Position numbers and translations under genes: made by a program
Shown: in pieces, positions 8,175 through 17,400 of the stretch
How the letters are laid out: each line of letters starts with the position of its first letter
Numbering within the stretch: position 1 is the first letter of the stretch
Notes under the pieces: generated by a model
Told to the model about the DNA's origin: nothing
Seen by the model: only the letters and a program-made list of their open reading frames with translations
Databases searched by the model: none
DNA from: Paenibacillus sabuli
GTDB taxonomy: Bacteria > Bacillota > Bacilli > Paenibacillales > Paenibacillaceae
Direction of reading: 5' to 3'
Assembly (NCBI RefSeq): GCF_014705605.1
Contig: NZ_JACXIZ010000027.1
Coordinates: forward strand, 1 to 64,000
Length of the DNA: 64,000 nt

Positions 8175-8897
8175 ATGAGGATACTGAATAACATTGATTC
8201 CAGACACTTTAATGAGTTAAAGGGACTTGTTGCTGGAGCAGATGAGTTGCATATTGTCAGTCCTTTTCTAATGGAATCTTTTGATGTTTTCTTTGACGAA
8301 ATTATTGCTAACTCAGAAGTTAAACGGGTTGTTCTGGTAACAAAATTAAAGGATAATGACCCTGACTTACTGAAAAAGGAAAATTCTCTGCACTCGTTCC
8401 TTATCAATTGTGTTACAAACTCTGTTGCTTTTCGTGTTCATGTAGATGACCAGTTGCATGGAAAGATTTATATCGCACATATGAATGGAGTCCCGATCAG
8501 GGGCATAATCACTTCAGCGAACTTCACAGACAGCGGGCTAAACCAGAATCATGAGTGGGGCGTGTTAGTTGAAGATCAAGAAGCTTTGAAGAAGGTTATT
8601 GCCGATATCGGAAAAGTAAGTAGTCATGCACTAACGCGTAAAGAGCTTCAGGGAGTCATTGAAAATATTGACAGTTATGCTAAAAATGCCGAAGTACATA
8701 AAGTACCAAAGTTTGAACTTGAGGTAGGTCATCTATTTAAGAAGAAAACAGTTGAGCCTAAATCAGATGTTCGCTATTTCATAAAGCCTGTTGGTTCTTC
8801 TGAGCGTCCGTTCGCAACTACAAGAAAACTGAACAGTGACTTTGAAAAGATGCACTTCTCTCGGAGACCTACAGTTATTGCAGCATCAACTCCATAG
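8175..8897 (+). CDS. PLD-family nuclease, probably C-terminally truncated
   Basis: 240 residues from the ATG at 8175, preceded by AGGGAGAGGGTAA. The N-terminal domain carries one phospholipase D-type HKD motif: LHGKIYIAH at about residues 94-102, followed 17 residues later by SANFTDSGLNQNHEWGV. This is typical of bacterial PLD-fold nucleases that dimerise to build the active site, including restriction-type enzymes. A second region starts with YFIKPVGSSERPF and HFSRRPTVI, like the beginning of the accessory domain found after the PLD domain in relatives, but the frame then ends abruptly and no continuation is seen in other frames. The gene may therefore be cut at about 8870; the nuclease domain itself is intact. 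Confidence 0.7.
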   Translation: MRILNNIDSRHFNELKGLVAGADELHIVSPFLMESFDVFFDEIIANSEVKRVVLVTKLKDNDPDLLKKENSLHSFLINCVTNSVAFRVHVDDQLHGKIYIAHMNGVPIRGIITSANFTDSGLNQNHEWGVLVEDQEALKKVIADIGKVSSHALTRKELQGVIENIDSYAKNAEVHKVPKFELEVGHLFKKKTVEPKSDVRYFIKPVGSSERPFATTRKLNSDFEKMHFSRRPTVIAASTP

Positions 8898-9471
8898 ACA
8901 GGTCTACTACAACAGACAGCGGATCTACACCTCTAATCCAGAGGGGGATGGCCCCAGATATTTATCACAAAAGAATGCTGTCAAGCAGCTTAGTATCGGG
9001 ATTTCTGTATGGGGTGTTTTCAAACTGCACTTTTTTTGACAACTCCATTTTTTCTGTAACAATCAGGTCATCAAATCCTTTAGAATCAACGTAACATTAT
9101 CTGTAACAAGGTTAAAGCAATAATTTTTTTAGGTGAAGACATGGGCAGTGACAAAATAGTCGACAAAAATGAATCTTATGATTGTGACACAATCCATATG
9201 AACATATATATATATAAAGGCTTTAATCAGTTTTAGCGACATATGTACAAAATACGGGTTTTGTGAAGAAGTACTAGGATTTCAGCAGAACACAATTTTT
9301 GGGATCGCATCCGTTCAGCAAATTTTACCTCGCAAATGCAAGCCGGCTACAATCCGGCTACTTGTCCGCCCACCGCGATCGCTCCAGTTCATAAAAGCGA
9401 GTCGGCAAGGCGCGTGCAGTCCTTAGAGTGCAGTTGAAGCGTGCATTCGAAGCGATTGCCGCTCGGATCGA
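8898..9471. other. AT-rich boundary region without genes; repeated short motifs
   Basis: No supportable gene. It holds recurring (G/T)TAACA or GTGACA motifs: CTGTAACAA at 9054 and 9101, GTAACATTAT at 9091, and GTGACAAAATAGTCGACAAA from 9149. A perfect palindrome GATTGTG-A-CACAATC lies at 9180-9194. GC-rich core sequence begins at about 9300. Clustered GACA-type repeats at the edge of an island resemble the transposase-binding ends of Tn7/Tn5053-like transposons, but no matching left end or transposition gene is visible, so this is only a suggestion. Confidence 0.4.
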
Positions 9472-10284
9472 TCAAATGAGCGGCTTGAGCTGCTCCAAGT
9501 ATTTCTCCATTCCCGGTATCGGATCGGGCGCCTTGAGCTCCATGCGCCGCATCGTCTCAACAGTAATGCTGAGCGCGGCATAGTCCCGATACCACCGGTG
9601 ATCTGCGGGCACGACATGCCAGGGCTTGGCGGTGCTGCATGCGGCCATCGCCTCTTCATAGTAGGCCTGGTACCGGCCCCAATGCTGCCTTTCCTCAATG
9701 TCGCTCGGGTCGAACTTCCAGTGCTTGTGCGGGTTTTCGATTCGCTTGCGCAGCTTCTTGAGCTGGAACTCCGGCGAAATGTGCAAAAAGATTTTGACGA
9801 GCTCTACCCCGTTATCGACGAGCAGCGATTCAAATTGATTGATTTGCTCGAACTTGCGGCAGGCTTCCTCGTCCGACACCCGTCCGTGCACCCGGTTGAT
9901 CAGCACCTCCTCATAATGCGAGCGATTAAAGGTCGCGATCTGGCCGAGCTCCGGCACATGACGATGCACCCGCCACAAAAAATCATGGCTGTTTTCAAGC
10001 GCGGTCGGTTTTTTGAAGCTGTACGACGAGATGCCCTGCGGGTTGACGCCCGAAAAAACCTCTCGAATGACGCCGTCCTTGCCGCTGCAATCCATCCCTT
10101 GCACCACGATGAGCAGAGCCCGTTCCCGCCGAGCCGCCAGCTTTTCTTGCAGGTCTTGCAACTCGGCCCGCATGCGATTCATTTCCTTGCCGGTGTCGCG
10201 TTTGGTTTTGAATTTCCCCTTGTCCTGCGGATCAATCGAGGCGAGATTTACTTTTCCCAGGCTGGGCAGCTGCCAATTCCCCAT
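9472..10284 (-). CDS. Polyphosphate kinase 2 family protein
   Basis: 270 residues, start ATG at 10284 with AAAGGAG eight bases upstream. Members of the PPK2 family transfer phosphate between inorganic polyphosphate and nucleotides in the cytoplasm. The P-loop VVQGMDCSGKDGVI is at residues 60-73, Walker B-type NRSHYEEVL at about 119-127, and the lid helix with its basic residues at KRIENPHKHWKFDPSDIEER. Length fits the single-domain class. It stands alone, read leftward toward the AT-rich island, and marks the first core gene. Whether it prefers ADP, AMP or GDP cannot be told from sequence. Confidence 0.9.
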   Translation of the reverse strand: MGNWQLPSLGKVNLASIDPQDKGKFKTKRDTGKEMNRMRAELQDLQEKLAARRERALLIVVQGMDCSGKDGVIREVFSGVNPQGISSYSFKKPTALENSHDFLWRVHRHVPELGQIATFNRSHYEEVLINRVHGRVSDEEACRKFEQINQFESLLVDNGVELVKIFLHISPEFQLKKLRKRIENPHKHWKFDPSDIEERQHWGRYQAYYEEAMAACSTAKPWHVVPADHRWYRDYAALSITVETMRRMELKAPDPIPGMEKYLEQLKPLI

Positions 10285-10396
10285 CGTACATCGCTCCTTT
10301 GGAGAGAAAATAAAATTCGATTTCGATTATGGTTGAAGTGGATTGCTTCTATTTTACCTCTGGCAGCAGCGGTTAAGCCTGCGCCAGGGTCCTCGA

Positions 10397-10856
10397 TCAA
10401 CGCTTGTCGATCGGTTTATCCGGCTTGTCGGGGCGCCCATGCGAATGTGGCGGCCCACGGATATCCTCGCCCAAGTAATAACCAAGAAACCAAGATGCGG
10501 CGGCTGGTTGTAGGCCGTATTCTGCCAAGCGATGCCCATCCGATAGACCGGATCGTGCATCAGCGTATAGATCCGGTACTCGGTCGAAATCGTGGTGCTG
10601 TAGATGCGCAGCTCGTTGCTGTCCGTCGTCGGTAGGAGCACCTCCTCCCGCCAGTCGCCCAGAATGTCCGCTTGCAGCGAAGGCGTCGCCTTGGTCCCGT
10701 TGTTGCTGACGACGCCGGCGAAAGTAACTGAGGCGCCGCTTCCGATGCTGTTCCATCCTCCGACGCCTCCGCTGCTGTCGCCCAGCCAGCTTGCGGGACG
10801 AGCAGCAACAGCGCCAATCCAGCGCAGAGCAGATAGGGAAATTTACGTCTTTGCAA
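10397..10856 (-). pseudogene. Rhamnogalacturonan lyase (PL11) remnant with deletion and frameshifts
   Basis: Three reading frames share pieces of one gene. From a TTG at 10856 comes a secretion signal (RRKFPYLLCAGLALLLLVPQ, then GWATAAEA). A second frame holds the C-terminus of a family 11 rhamnogalacturonan lyase (YesW/YesX type): SNNGTKATPSLQADILGDWR, EEVLLPTTDSNELRIYSTT, YTLMHDPVYRMGIAWQN and YNQPPH. The expected last residues (YYLGED) are in a third frame. Most of the 600-residue enzyme, including the beta-propeller core, is missing. This organism's ancestor probably degraded pectin outside the cell and has lost this gene. Confidence 0.7.
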
Positions 10857-10953
10857 TTCCGGGCCACGCCACTCCGCTTCATACCAGCTGCCGGGAAATT
10901 GGACATTTTTTCCGGACTGGTCCGATCTTGCAGCCGGCGCACGGCAGCCCGCT

Positions 10954-11379
10954 TCAGTCCTCGCCCGCCTCGGGATGGCGCTGACGCCCCGCATACCCGT
11001 CACGCCAGCTATGATAATGCGTCGCCGCTTCCTCGCCTTCCTTCCAGCAGATGAGCACCTCCTGACCATTCAGCTCCGATGGGAAGTCGATCAAGCCCGG
11101 GTCGAGCATTTTCAGCATGACCCCCTTGCGCGCAAAATTGGCAACCTTCATCTCCGCTTCCAACTGCATGAATTCAATGCGACCCTCCTGTTCAAAAAAG
11201 GAGTCCGGCTCCAGGTCTGCGCTCTGGCCGCTGACAGAGGGCTGCTGCTTGGCTTTGCGCAGCTTCAACTCTCTCATCTGCCGCTCCATCTCCCGCGCCA
11301 GCTCCTGCAGCTCCTTCAGGTCGCGCTGCAGCTCAGGCAGCAGCCGATTGGCTTCCGTCAATGTAAAATGCTTCGTCAT
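10954..11379 (-). CDS. DUF2203 family protein
   Basis: 141 residues, start ATG at 11379 after GAGGGG. The N-terminal half is a charged helix with FTLTEANRLLPEL at residues 5-17, followed by a long coiled-coil-like stretch. The second half contains IEFMQLEAEMK, GVMLKMLDPGLIDFPSELNG and VLICWKEGE, then HYHSWRDGYAGRQ. This pattern is that of the DUF2203 family, whose function is unknown. No signal peptide. It lies next to the lyase remnant and shows no obvious operon partner. Confidence 0.8.
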   Translation of the reverse strand: MTKHFTLTEANRLLPELQRDLKELQELAREMERQMRELKLRKAKQQPSVSGQSADLEPDSFFEQEGRIEFMQLEAEMKVANFARKGVMLKMLDPGLIDFPSELNGQEVLICWKEGEEAATHYHSWRDGYAGRQRHPEAGED

Positions 11380-11615
11380 GTACGCGTCCCCTCTCGTTGG
11401 CTTCCTTTTTCAGCGACTCGATTGATGCGAATTGATATCGTCTTGTCCAATACGATTTACCCGTTATTTCGGTTCATTAAAATAGGAACACAAAAAATAG
11501 GGACGCACAAATAGGCCGGCCTGAAAGGAGGACGCGACAAAGTTCGTTCATTCGGTAAATGGATGACTAAAAAAGGGCAATTTTACTCATATTAGGCCAA
11601 AAGGAGGGATGCATC

Positions 11616-13166
11616 ATGTCTGATCAAATGACGTATTGGACGGCATCTGCGCCGCCGCCGGAATTCCCGCAGTTGCGCCAACACGAGGATGCCGATTATG
11701 CGATCGTCGGGGGAGGTATTGTCGGCTTGACGCTGGCTTGCCTGCTGGCCGAGCAGGGGCAGCAGGTCGTCGTACTCGAAGGCAATCGGGTGCTGCATGG
11801 CACGACCGGTCATTCCACCGCCAAGGTCACGGTGCAGCATGATCTGATCTACAGCGAGCTCGCGGCCCACTTCAACATCGAGAACGCCCGCCTGTATTAT
11901 GAGACGCAGGACGCAGCGCTGCAATTCATGCGCCGCACCGCAGCCGCGATGCCTGGCGGCTGCGAATGGTCCGACGAGGATGCGTATCTGTATGCCTCCT
12001 CCGCCTCCGCGACGACCAAGCTGATGAAGGAGTTCGAGACGTACCAGCAGCTTGGCATGCCAGGCCAGTGGCTGGAGGAGGTCCCCCTCCCCGGCCTGGC
12101 GGCCAGCGCGCTCAAGCTGCCCGGACAGGCGCAATTTCACCCGGTACGCTACCTCAACGGGCTGATTGCGCGCATCGTGCAGGCCGGCGGGCGCATCTAT
12201 GAGCAGACGCGCATTGACGCCAAGCTCGAGCATCGCGGCGGGCGGCCGCTGATTCGCGCGCTGCACGGACCCGAGATCACCGCCCGCCAGGTCATCGCCT
12301 GCTCGCAGTATCCGTTTTATGACGGCGGCGGCTTTTATTTTGCGCGGATGCATCCGGCGCATTCGTACATCATGGCCGTGCAGCCCGAGCAGCCGTTCCC
12401 GGGCGGCATGTACCTCAGCGTAGACGAGCCCAAGCGCTCGCTGCGCGCCGTCACGATCGACGGCCAGCCGATGGTGCTCGTCGCCGGCGAAAGCCACCAG
12501 ACCGGTCAGGGCGATCCCGCCAGCGTTCATTTCGCCAATCTCGAGCGCTTTGCGACGCAGACGCTGGGCGTGCGGCAGATTCCGTATCGCTGGTCGGCTC
12601 AGGATTGGCAGACGCTCGACAAGCTGCCGTACATCGGGCCGCTCTCGCCCGGCCACCCTGACGTATGGGTCGCCACCGGCCTGCGCAAATGGGGCATGAC
12701 CGGCGGCACGGCGGCCGCGCTGCTACTGCGGGATCTGCTGCTCGGCGTCGAGAATCGGTATGCGACGCTCGTCACCCCGGCCCGCTTCGGCATCGATCCC
12801 GATCTAAAAGCGCTCGTCAAGGAAAACGCCGATGTCGCCAAGCATCTGCTCGCCGGCAAGCTCACCTTTCCCGACCGCGATCCTGGGCATCTGCGCCGCC
12901 AGGAAGGCGCAGCCGTCGTGCTGGCTGGCAAGCGAGCCGGAGCCTACCGCGATGCGGGCGGCCAGCTCCACCTCGTCGATACGACCTGCACGCATATGGG
13001 CTGCGAATGCGCGTGGAACGACGGCGCGCGCACATGGGACTGTCCGTGCCACGGCTCGCGCTTCGATGCGGACGGGCAGGTATTGTCCGGACCGGCCGTC
13101 AAGCCGCTGCGCCGCCTGCTGCCCGGCGGCGAGCCGGCCGACGCGACGCCCGTCACATTCACTTGA
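11616..13166 (+). CDS. FAD-dependent oxidoreductase with C-terminal Rieske domain
   Basis: 516 residues from the ATG at 11616, preceded by AAAAGGAGGGATGCATC. Residues 25-60 form the dinucleotide-binding fold (DYAIVGGGIVGLTLACLLAE) of the DAO/GlpO-type FAD oxidoreductases, with HGTTGHSTAKVT typical of the Rieske-linked group. The middle is the substrate domain and WSAQDWQTLDKLPYIGP leads back to the FAD site. The last 100 residues are a Rieske [2Fe-2S] domain with ligand pairs CTHMGC and CPCHGSRF. Such proteins are often called glycine/D-amino-acid dehydrogenase-like with an iron-sulfur domain; the substrate is unknown. Cytoplasmic, single gene. Confidence 0.9.
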   Translation: MSDQMTYWTASAPPPEFPQLRQHEDADYAIVGGGIVGLTLACLLAEQGQQVVVLEGNRVLHGTTGHSTAKVTVQHDLIYSELAAHFNIENARLYYETQDAALQFMRRTAAAMPGGCEWSDEDAYLYASSASATTKLMKEFETYQQLGMPGQWLEEVPLPGLAASALKLPGQAQFHPVRYLNGLIARIVQAGGRIYEQTRIDAKLEHRGGRPLIRALHGPEITARQVIACSQYPFYDGGGFYFARMHPAHSYIMAVQPEQPFPGGMYLSVDEPKRSLRAVTIDGQPMVLVAGESHQTGQGDPASVHFANLERFATQTLGVRQIPYRWSAQDWQTLDKLPYIGPLSPGHPDVWVATGLRKWGMTGGTAAALLLRDLLLGVENRYATLVTPARFGIDPDLKALVKENADVAKHLLAGKLTFPDRDPGHLRRQEGAAVVLAGKRAGAYRDAGGQLHLVDTTCTHMGCECAWNDGARTWDCPCHGSRFDADGQVLSGPAVKPLRRLLPGGEPADATPVTFT

Positions 13167-13244
13167 CCTTATGGTTGGTTGACACGGGCATGGCATTACG
13201 TTTTGATACCGCATTCGACTGCAGCCGTCTGAGCAGCGTGGCTT

Positions 13245-13273
13245 TTGTCGGCGCCGGCTACCTGGGGTATAAT
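13245..13273 (+). promoter_or_regulatory. Probable sigma-A promoter of the OYE-type reductase gene
   Basis: TTGTCG at 13245-13250, a 17-base spacer, and TATAAT at 13268-13273, ending 44 bases before the start codon at 13318. The -35 box is imperfect and the -10 box is perfect. Confidence 0.6.
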
Positions 13274-13317
13274 GGAGGACAAGCTCGATTATCAATGCAG
13301 ATAAAGGATGTGGAGCC

Positions 13318-14328
13318 ATGCTGTTGTTCTCCCCGTATACCCTGCGCGACACGACGCTGAAGAATCGGATCGTGATGTCGCCGATGTGCATGTACTCCTG
13401 TGCCGCCAAGGACGGTCAGGCTACCGACTGGCATCGGGTGCACTACCCCTCCCGAGCTGTCGGCGGCGTCGGGCTCGTCATGCTCGAGGCGAGCGCCGTC
13501 ACGCCGCAAGGCCGGATCTCCGACCAGGATCTCGGCATATGGACGGACGATCAGCTGCCCGGACTGTCCGAGCTGGTGCGGCTCATCCACGGCTCCGGCG
13601 CCAAGGCGGCCATCCAGCTCGCCCATGCCGGGCGCAAGGCCAAGGTCGAGGGACCGATCCTGGGCCCCTCGACTGTAGCTTTTGACGAACAGTCGCAGAC
13701 GCCCGAAGCGATGACGGTGGCGCAGATCGCAGAGACGGTGGCGGCGTTCGTCGCGGCCGCCAAGCGGGCGATCCGGGCGGGCTTCGACGTGCTGGAGATT
13801 CATGCCGCGCACGGCTATCTGCTTAATGCCTTCCTCTCTCCCCTCGCCAACCGGCGCGAGGACGCATACGGCGGCGACGCGGCCGGGCGCTACCGGATGC
13901 TGCGCGAGACAGTGGACGGCATTCGGCGCGTCTGGAACGGCCCGCTGCTCGTGCGGATCTCCGCCAACGATTACCATCCGGACGGGATGCAGCCGCAGGA
14001 CTATGTCCGGATTGCACGCTGGCTCAAGGAGCAGGACGTCGATCTGATCGACGTCAGCTCGGGGGGCGTCGTGCCGGCTCCGCCCGACGTGTATCCGGGC
14101 TACCAGGTGCCTTATGCCGAGCGCATCCGGGCCGAGGCGGGCATTGCGACCGGCGCGGTCGGCCTGATCACCAGCGGTCTTCAGGCCGAAGAAATTCTGC
14201 GCAATGGGCGCGCCGACCTGATCTTCCTTGCCCGCGCGCTGCTGCGCGATCCGTACTGGCCGCGCAGCGCGGCGCGCGAGCTGGGTGTCGAGCCCGAGCC
14301 GCCGCGCCAATACGGCCGGGCCTGGTAG
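13318..14328 (+). CDS. namA: NADPH dehydrogenase, old yellow enzyme family (YqjM-like)
   Basis: 336 residues from the ATG at 13318. It is an FMN-dependent ene-reductase, a TIM barrel of the short YqjM class (about 340 residues). Visible are the N-terminal [15 protein letters not shown] with the Cys that tunes FMN in Yqj[12 protein letters not shown], the active-site loop [15 protein letters not shown] (residues 161-175), [18 protein letters not shown] and the C-terminal [19 protein letters not shown]. These enzymes reduce electrophilic alkenes and may serve in oxidative or electrophile stress. Its own promoter lies just upstream and a strong stem-loop follows. Confidence 0.92.
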   Translation: MLLFSPYTLRDTTLKNRIVMSPMCMYSCAAKDGQATDWHRVHYPSRAVGGVGLVMLEASAVTPQGRISDQDLGIWTDDQLPGLSELVRLIHGSGAKAAIQLAHAGRKAKVEGPILGPSTVAFDEQSQTPEAMTVAQIAETVAAFVAAAKRAIRAGFDVLEIHAAHGYLLNAFLSPLANRREDAYGGDAAGRYRMLRETVDGIRRVWNGPLLVRISANDYHPDGMQPQDYVRIARWLKEQDVDLIDVSSGGVVPAPPDVYPGYQVPYAERIRAEAGIATGAVGLITSGLQAEEILRNGRADLIFLARALLRDPYWPRSAARELGVEPEPPRQYGRAW

Positions 14329-14335
14329 CACGCAG

Positions 14336-14361
14336 ACCAGCCCGCAGCGCAGCGGGCTGGT
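14336..14361 (+). terminator. namA: Stem-loop after namA
   Basis: Perfect 10-base arms ACCAGCCCGC / GCGGGCTGGT with a six-base loop, starting eight bases after the stop codon. There is no U-run, so it may be an attenuating or mRNA-stabilising stem rather than a full terminator. Confidence 0.5.
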
Positions 14362-14387
14362 GCATAGCGGGCTGGTGCATAGCGGGC
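14352..14387 (+). repeat. 15-base tandem repeat
   Basis: GCGGGCTGGTGCATA occurs twice head to tail (14352-14366, 14367-14381) with the start of a third copy. The first copy supplies the right arm of the stem-loop after namA, so each copy could pair with the single left arm at 14336-14345. Confidence 0.7.
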
Positions 14388-14473
14388 CGGCCGGCCGCCC
14401 GGCTTTCGAGCGAGTCCATGAGGTATACTGCGAGGACTTATTTCGATTCATTCTGACTGCCAAGGAGTGCGGT

Positions 14474-17400
14474 ATGACCTTTTTACTGAACGATTCCCTC
14501 ATTCGCTCGCTCTGCGATCAGACCGCCTGGCGCAAGGGCGAGGCGGCCTGCCGGGCGGGCAAGGTCGAGCTGCAGCCGCCGCGCGCCGCCGAGGGCGAGA
14601 GCATCTACGCGGCCGCGATCCGGGAGCGCGGCGCTGTCCATCGCGTGCAGATCAGGCTGCAGCCCGGTTCGCGCGTGACGACAACCTGCAGCTGCTCGAC
14701 GGAATTTGCCTTCGCGCAGGCCTGCAAGCATGTCGCCGCCGCGCTGCGGCAAATCATGCTCGTGCAGCGGCACGAGACGCAGGCGGCGGATTCGACGGTC
14801 CCGGCAGACGCGGACGCGCGTACCGGAACGCAGCAGGCGCAGCCGCTGATCGGCGGCGAGCCCGAGACGCTGGCCGCGCGTATGCTGGAGCTCTTCCGCG
14901 CCAAGGGCCGCAGCGGCGGCGGCCGCTCGCAGATGGAGCTGCGCGCTCCGCTTCAGGCAGAATTCGCCCTGCGCGTCGATCCGCTCGGACCCGGACGCAG
15001 ACTGATCGGCGTGGAGCTGCGCATCGGACCGGACAAGCGCTACGCCGTCCCCGAGCTGCGCGCCTTCCTGACCGCCTATGCGCGCGGCGAGCCGTATGCC
15101 TGCTCGCGGCACTTCACCTACCTGCCCGCGCAGCACTGCTTCGGACCGGACGAGGATCGCCTGATCCAGCAGTTGTGCGGCGTCTCCCGCAATGAGCGAC
15201 TGCAGCGCGAGGCCGCCGGAGCGCTGTACAGCGGCGAGGTGGCGCAGCCGTCCCTGCTTCGCTTGCCGCCCTATGCCTGGGAGACGGCAGCGCCGCTGCT
15301 GGCCGCGCTGCCGCATGTCAGGCTATACAGTGCGGACCGTGAATTTGACACGCTCGCCATCGACAATGGCCCGCTCCCCGTCCGCTTCGCATTCGCGGCG
15401 GGCGACGAGCGCGAGAGCTGCGTACTGCACATGCACGGCCTGCGTGCGCTGCTGCTGCTGGAGGCCTACGACATGGCGCTGGCGGACAATCGCTTCATCC
15501 GCCTCGCGCCGGGGACCCTCCGGCAGCTGGAGGAGCTGCAGACGCTGCTGCGCCAGGCCGAGCACGAGGCGCTCCCGATTCCGTATGCGCAGGTAGGCGC
15601 CTATGTCGAGCACGTCGTGCCCGCCTTGATGCGGCTCGGGGATGTGCAGATTGCACGCGCGATCGCGCAGCGCATCGAGACGCTGCCGCTGGAGGCGCGC
15701 ATCTACCTCGACCGAGTGCGCGAGCGCTTGCTCGCCGCCGTCGAATTTCAGTATGGCGACCTCGTCATGAATCCGCTCGAGGCCGAGCAGACGCGCGACG
15801 GTGAGCGCCGCCGCATGTTCATGCGCGATGGCGAGCGCGAGGCGCGCATCCTCGAGCTGATGGAGGGCGCGGGCTTCACCCGCACCGAGAGCGGCTACGT
15901 CATGCAGGACGAGCCGCGCGAATTCCACTTCTTGTACCATGTCGTGCCGCATCTGGAGGAGCTGGCCAAGCTGTACGCGACGTCCGCGGTCAAGGTGCGC
16001 GTCATCGCCAAGCATCCGCCTCCCCGGATTGCCGTGACGCGGGACGAACGCACCAACTGGCTGGAGCTGCGCTTCGAGCTGGAGGGCATCTCCGACGACG
16101 ACGTGAAGCGTGTGCTCGACTCGCTCGCGGAGAAGCGCAGCTACCACCGGCTCTCGAGCGGCGCGCTGCTGCCGCTCGAGAGCGAGGCCTTCGCTGAGCT
16201 GGTCCGCTTCCTCAACGACGTCGGCCTGCCTGCGCCCGAGGAGCCCGCGCCGCGCTTGCGCTTGCCGCTGGCGCAGGGCCTCTCCGCCGTGGAGGATCAC
16301 GAGCGGCTCATGCGGCTCGCGCCGTCCATGCAGGAGCTGCTGCAGCGACTGGACGAGCCGCAGGCGATTGAGCATCCGCTCCCGCCGGGGCTGAGCGGCC
16401 AATTGCGGCCCTATCAGATCCGCGGGTACCAATGGATGAAGACGCTGGCGCAATATGGATTCGGCGGCATCCTGGCCGATGAGATGGGGCTGGGCAAGAC
16501 GGTGCAGAGCATCGCCTTCCTCGCCTCTCTGCTGGAGGACATCCGCGCGCGGCGCGCTCCGGCGCTGATCGTCTGTCCGGCCTCGCTGCTCTACAATTGG
16601 CGCAGCGAGCTGCAGCGCTTCGCGCCGGAGGCGCGCACGGCCATCGTCGACGGTCCTGCGGCGCCGCGCCGCGCCCTCCTGCGCGGGGCGGCCGAGTACG
16701 AGATCCTGATCACCTCGTATCCGCTGCTGCGCCAGGATATCCGGCAGCATGCCGAGCAGCCTTATCATGCCCTGATCCTCGACGAGGCACAGATGATCAA
16801 GAACGATTCGACCCAGACCGCGCGCGCCGTCAAGCGGCTCCGCGCCGAGCACCGCTTCGCGCTGACCGGCACGCCGCTGGAGAACCGGCTGGACGAGCTG
16901 CGCTCGATCTTCGAGGCTGTCTTCCCGGGTCTCTTCCCCGAGCGGCGGATCTTCGCCGAGCTCTCCGCGGACAAGGTCAGGCGGCGCGCGCGCCCGTTCC
17001 TGCTGCGCCGCCTCAAGCGCGACGTGCTGCAGGAACTGCCGGACAAGCGCGAGACGACCTTGTCCGCCGAGCTGCTGCCGGCGCAAAAGAAGCTGTATGC
17101 CGCGTATCTGGCGCGCCTGCGCTACGAGACGCTCAAGCATCTGGAGGAGGACGACTTCGGGCGCAGCCGCATTCGCTTCCTGGCCGGTCTGACGCGGCTC
17201 AGGCAATTGTGCTGTCATCCGGCGCTGTTCGTCGAAGGCTACAGCGGCAGCTCCGCCAAGTTCGAGCAGCTGCTCGCGCTCATCGACGATTGCCGGGCCG
17301 GCGGGCGGCGCCTGCTCGTCTTCTCGCAGTTTACGAGCATGCTGGAGCTGATCGCTCGCGAGCTCGGGCGGCGCGGCGTCCCGTTTTTTGCGCTCGACGG

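Noticed and set aside
8836-9039. 67-residue frame after the PLD gene
   Set aside because: It overlaps the PLD gene in another frame, shows no match to the missing accessory domain and has no ribosome binding site.
14228-14473. Longer N-terminus of the SNF2 protein
   Set aside because: It overlaps the end of namA, runs through the stem-loop and tandem repeats, and lacks a ribosome binding site; the ATG at 14474 has one.
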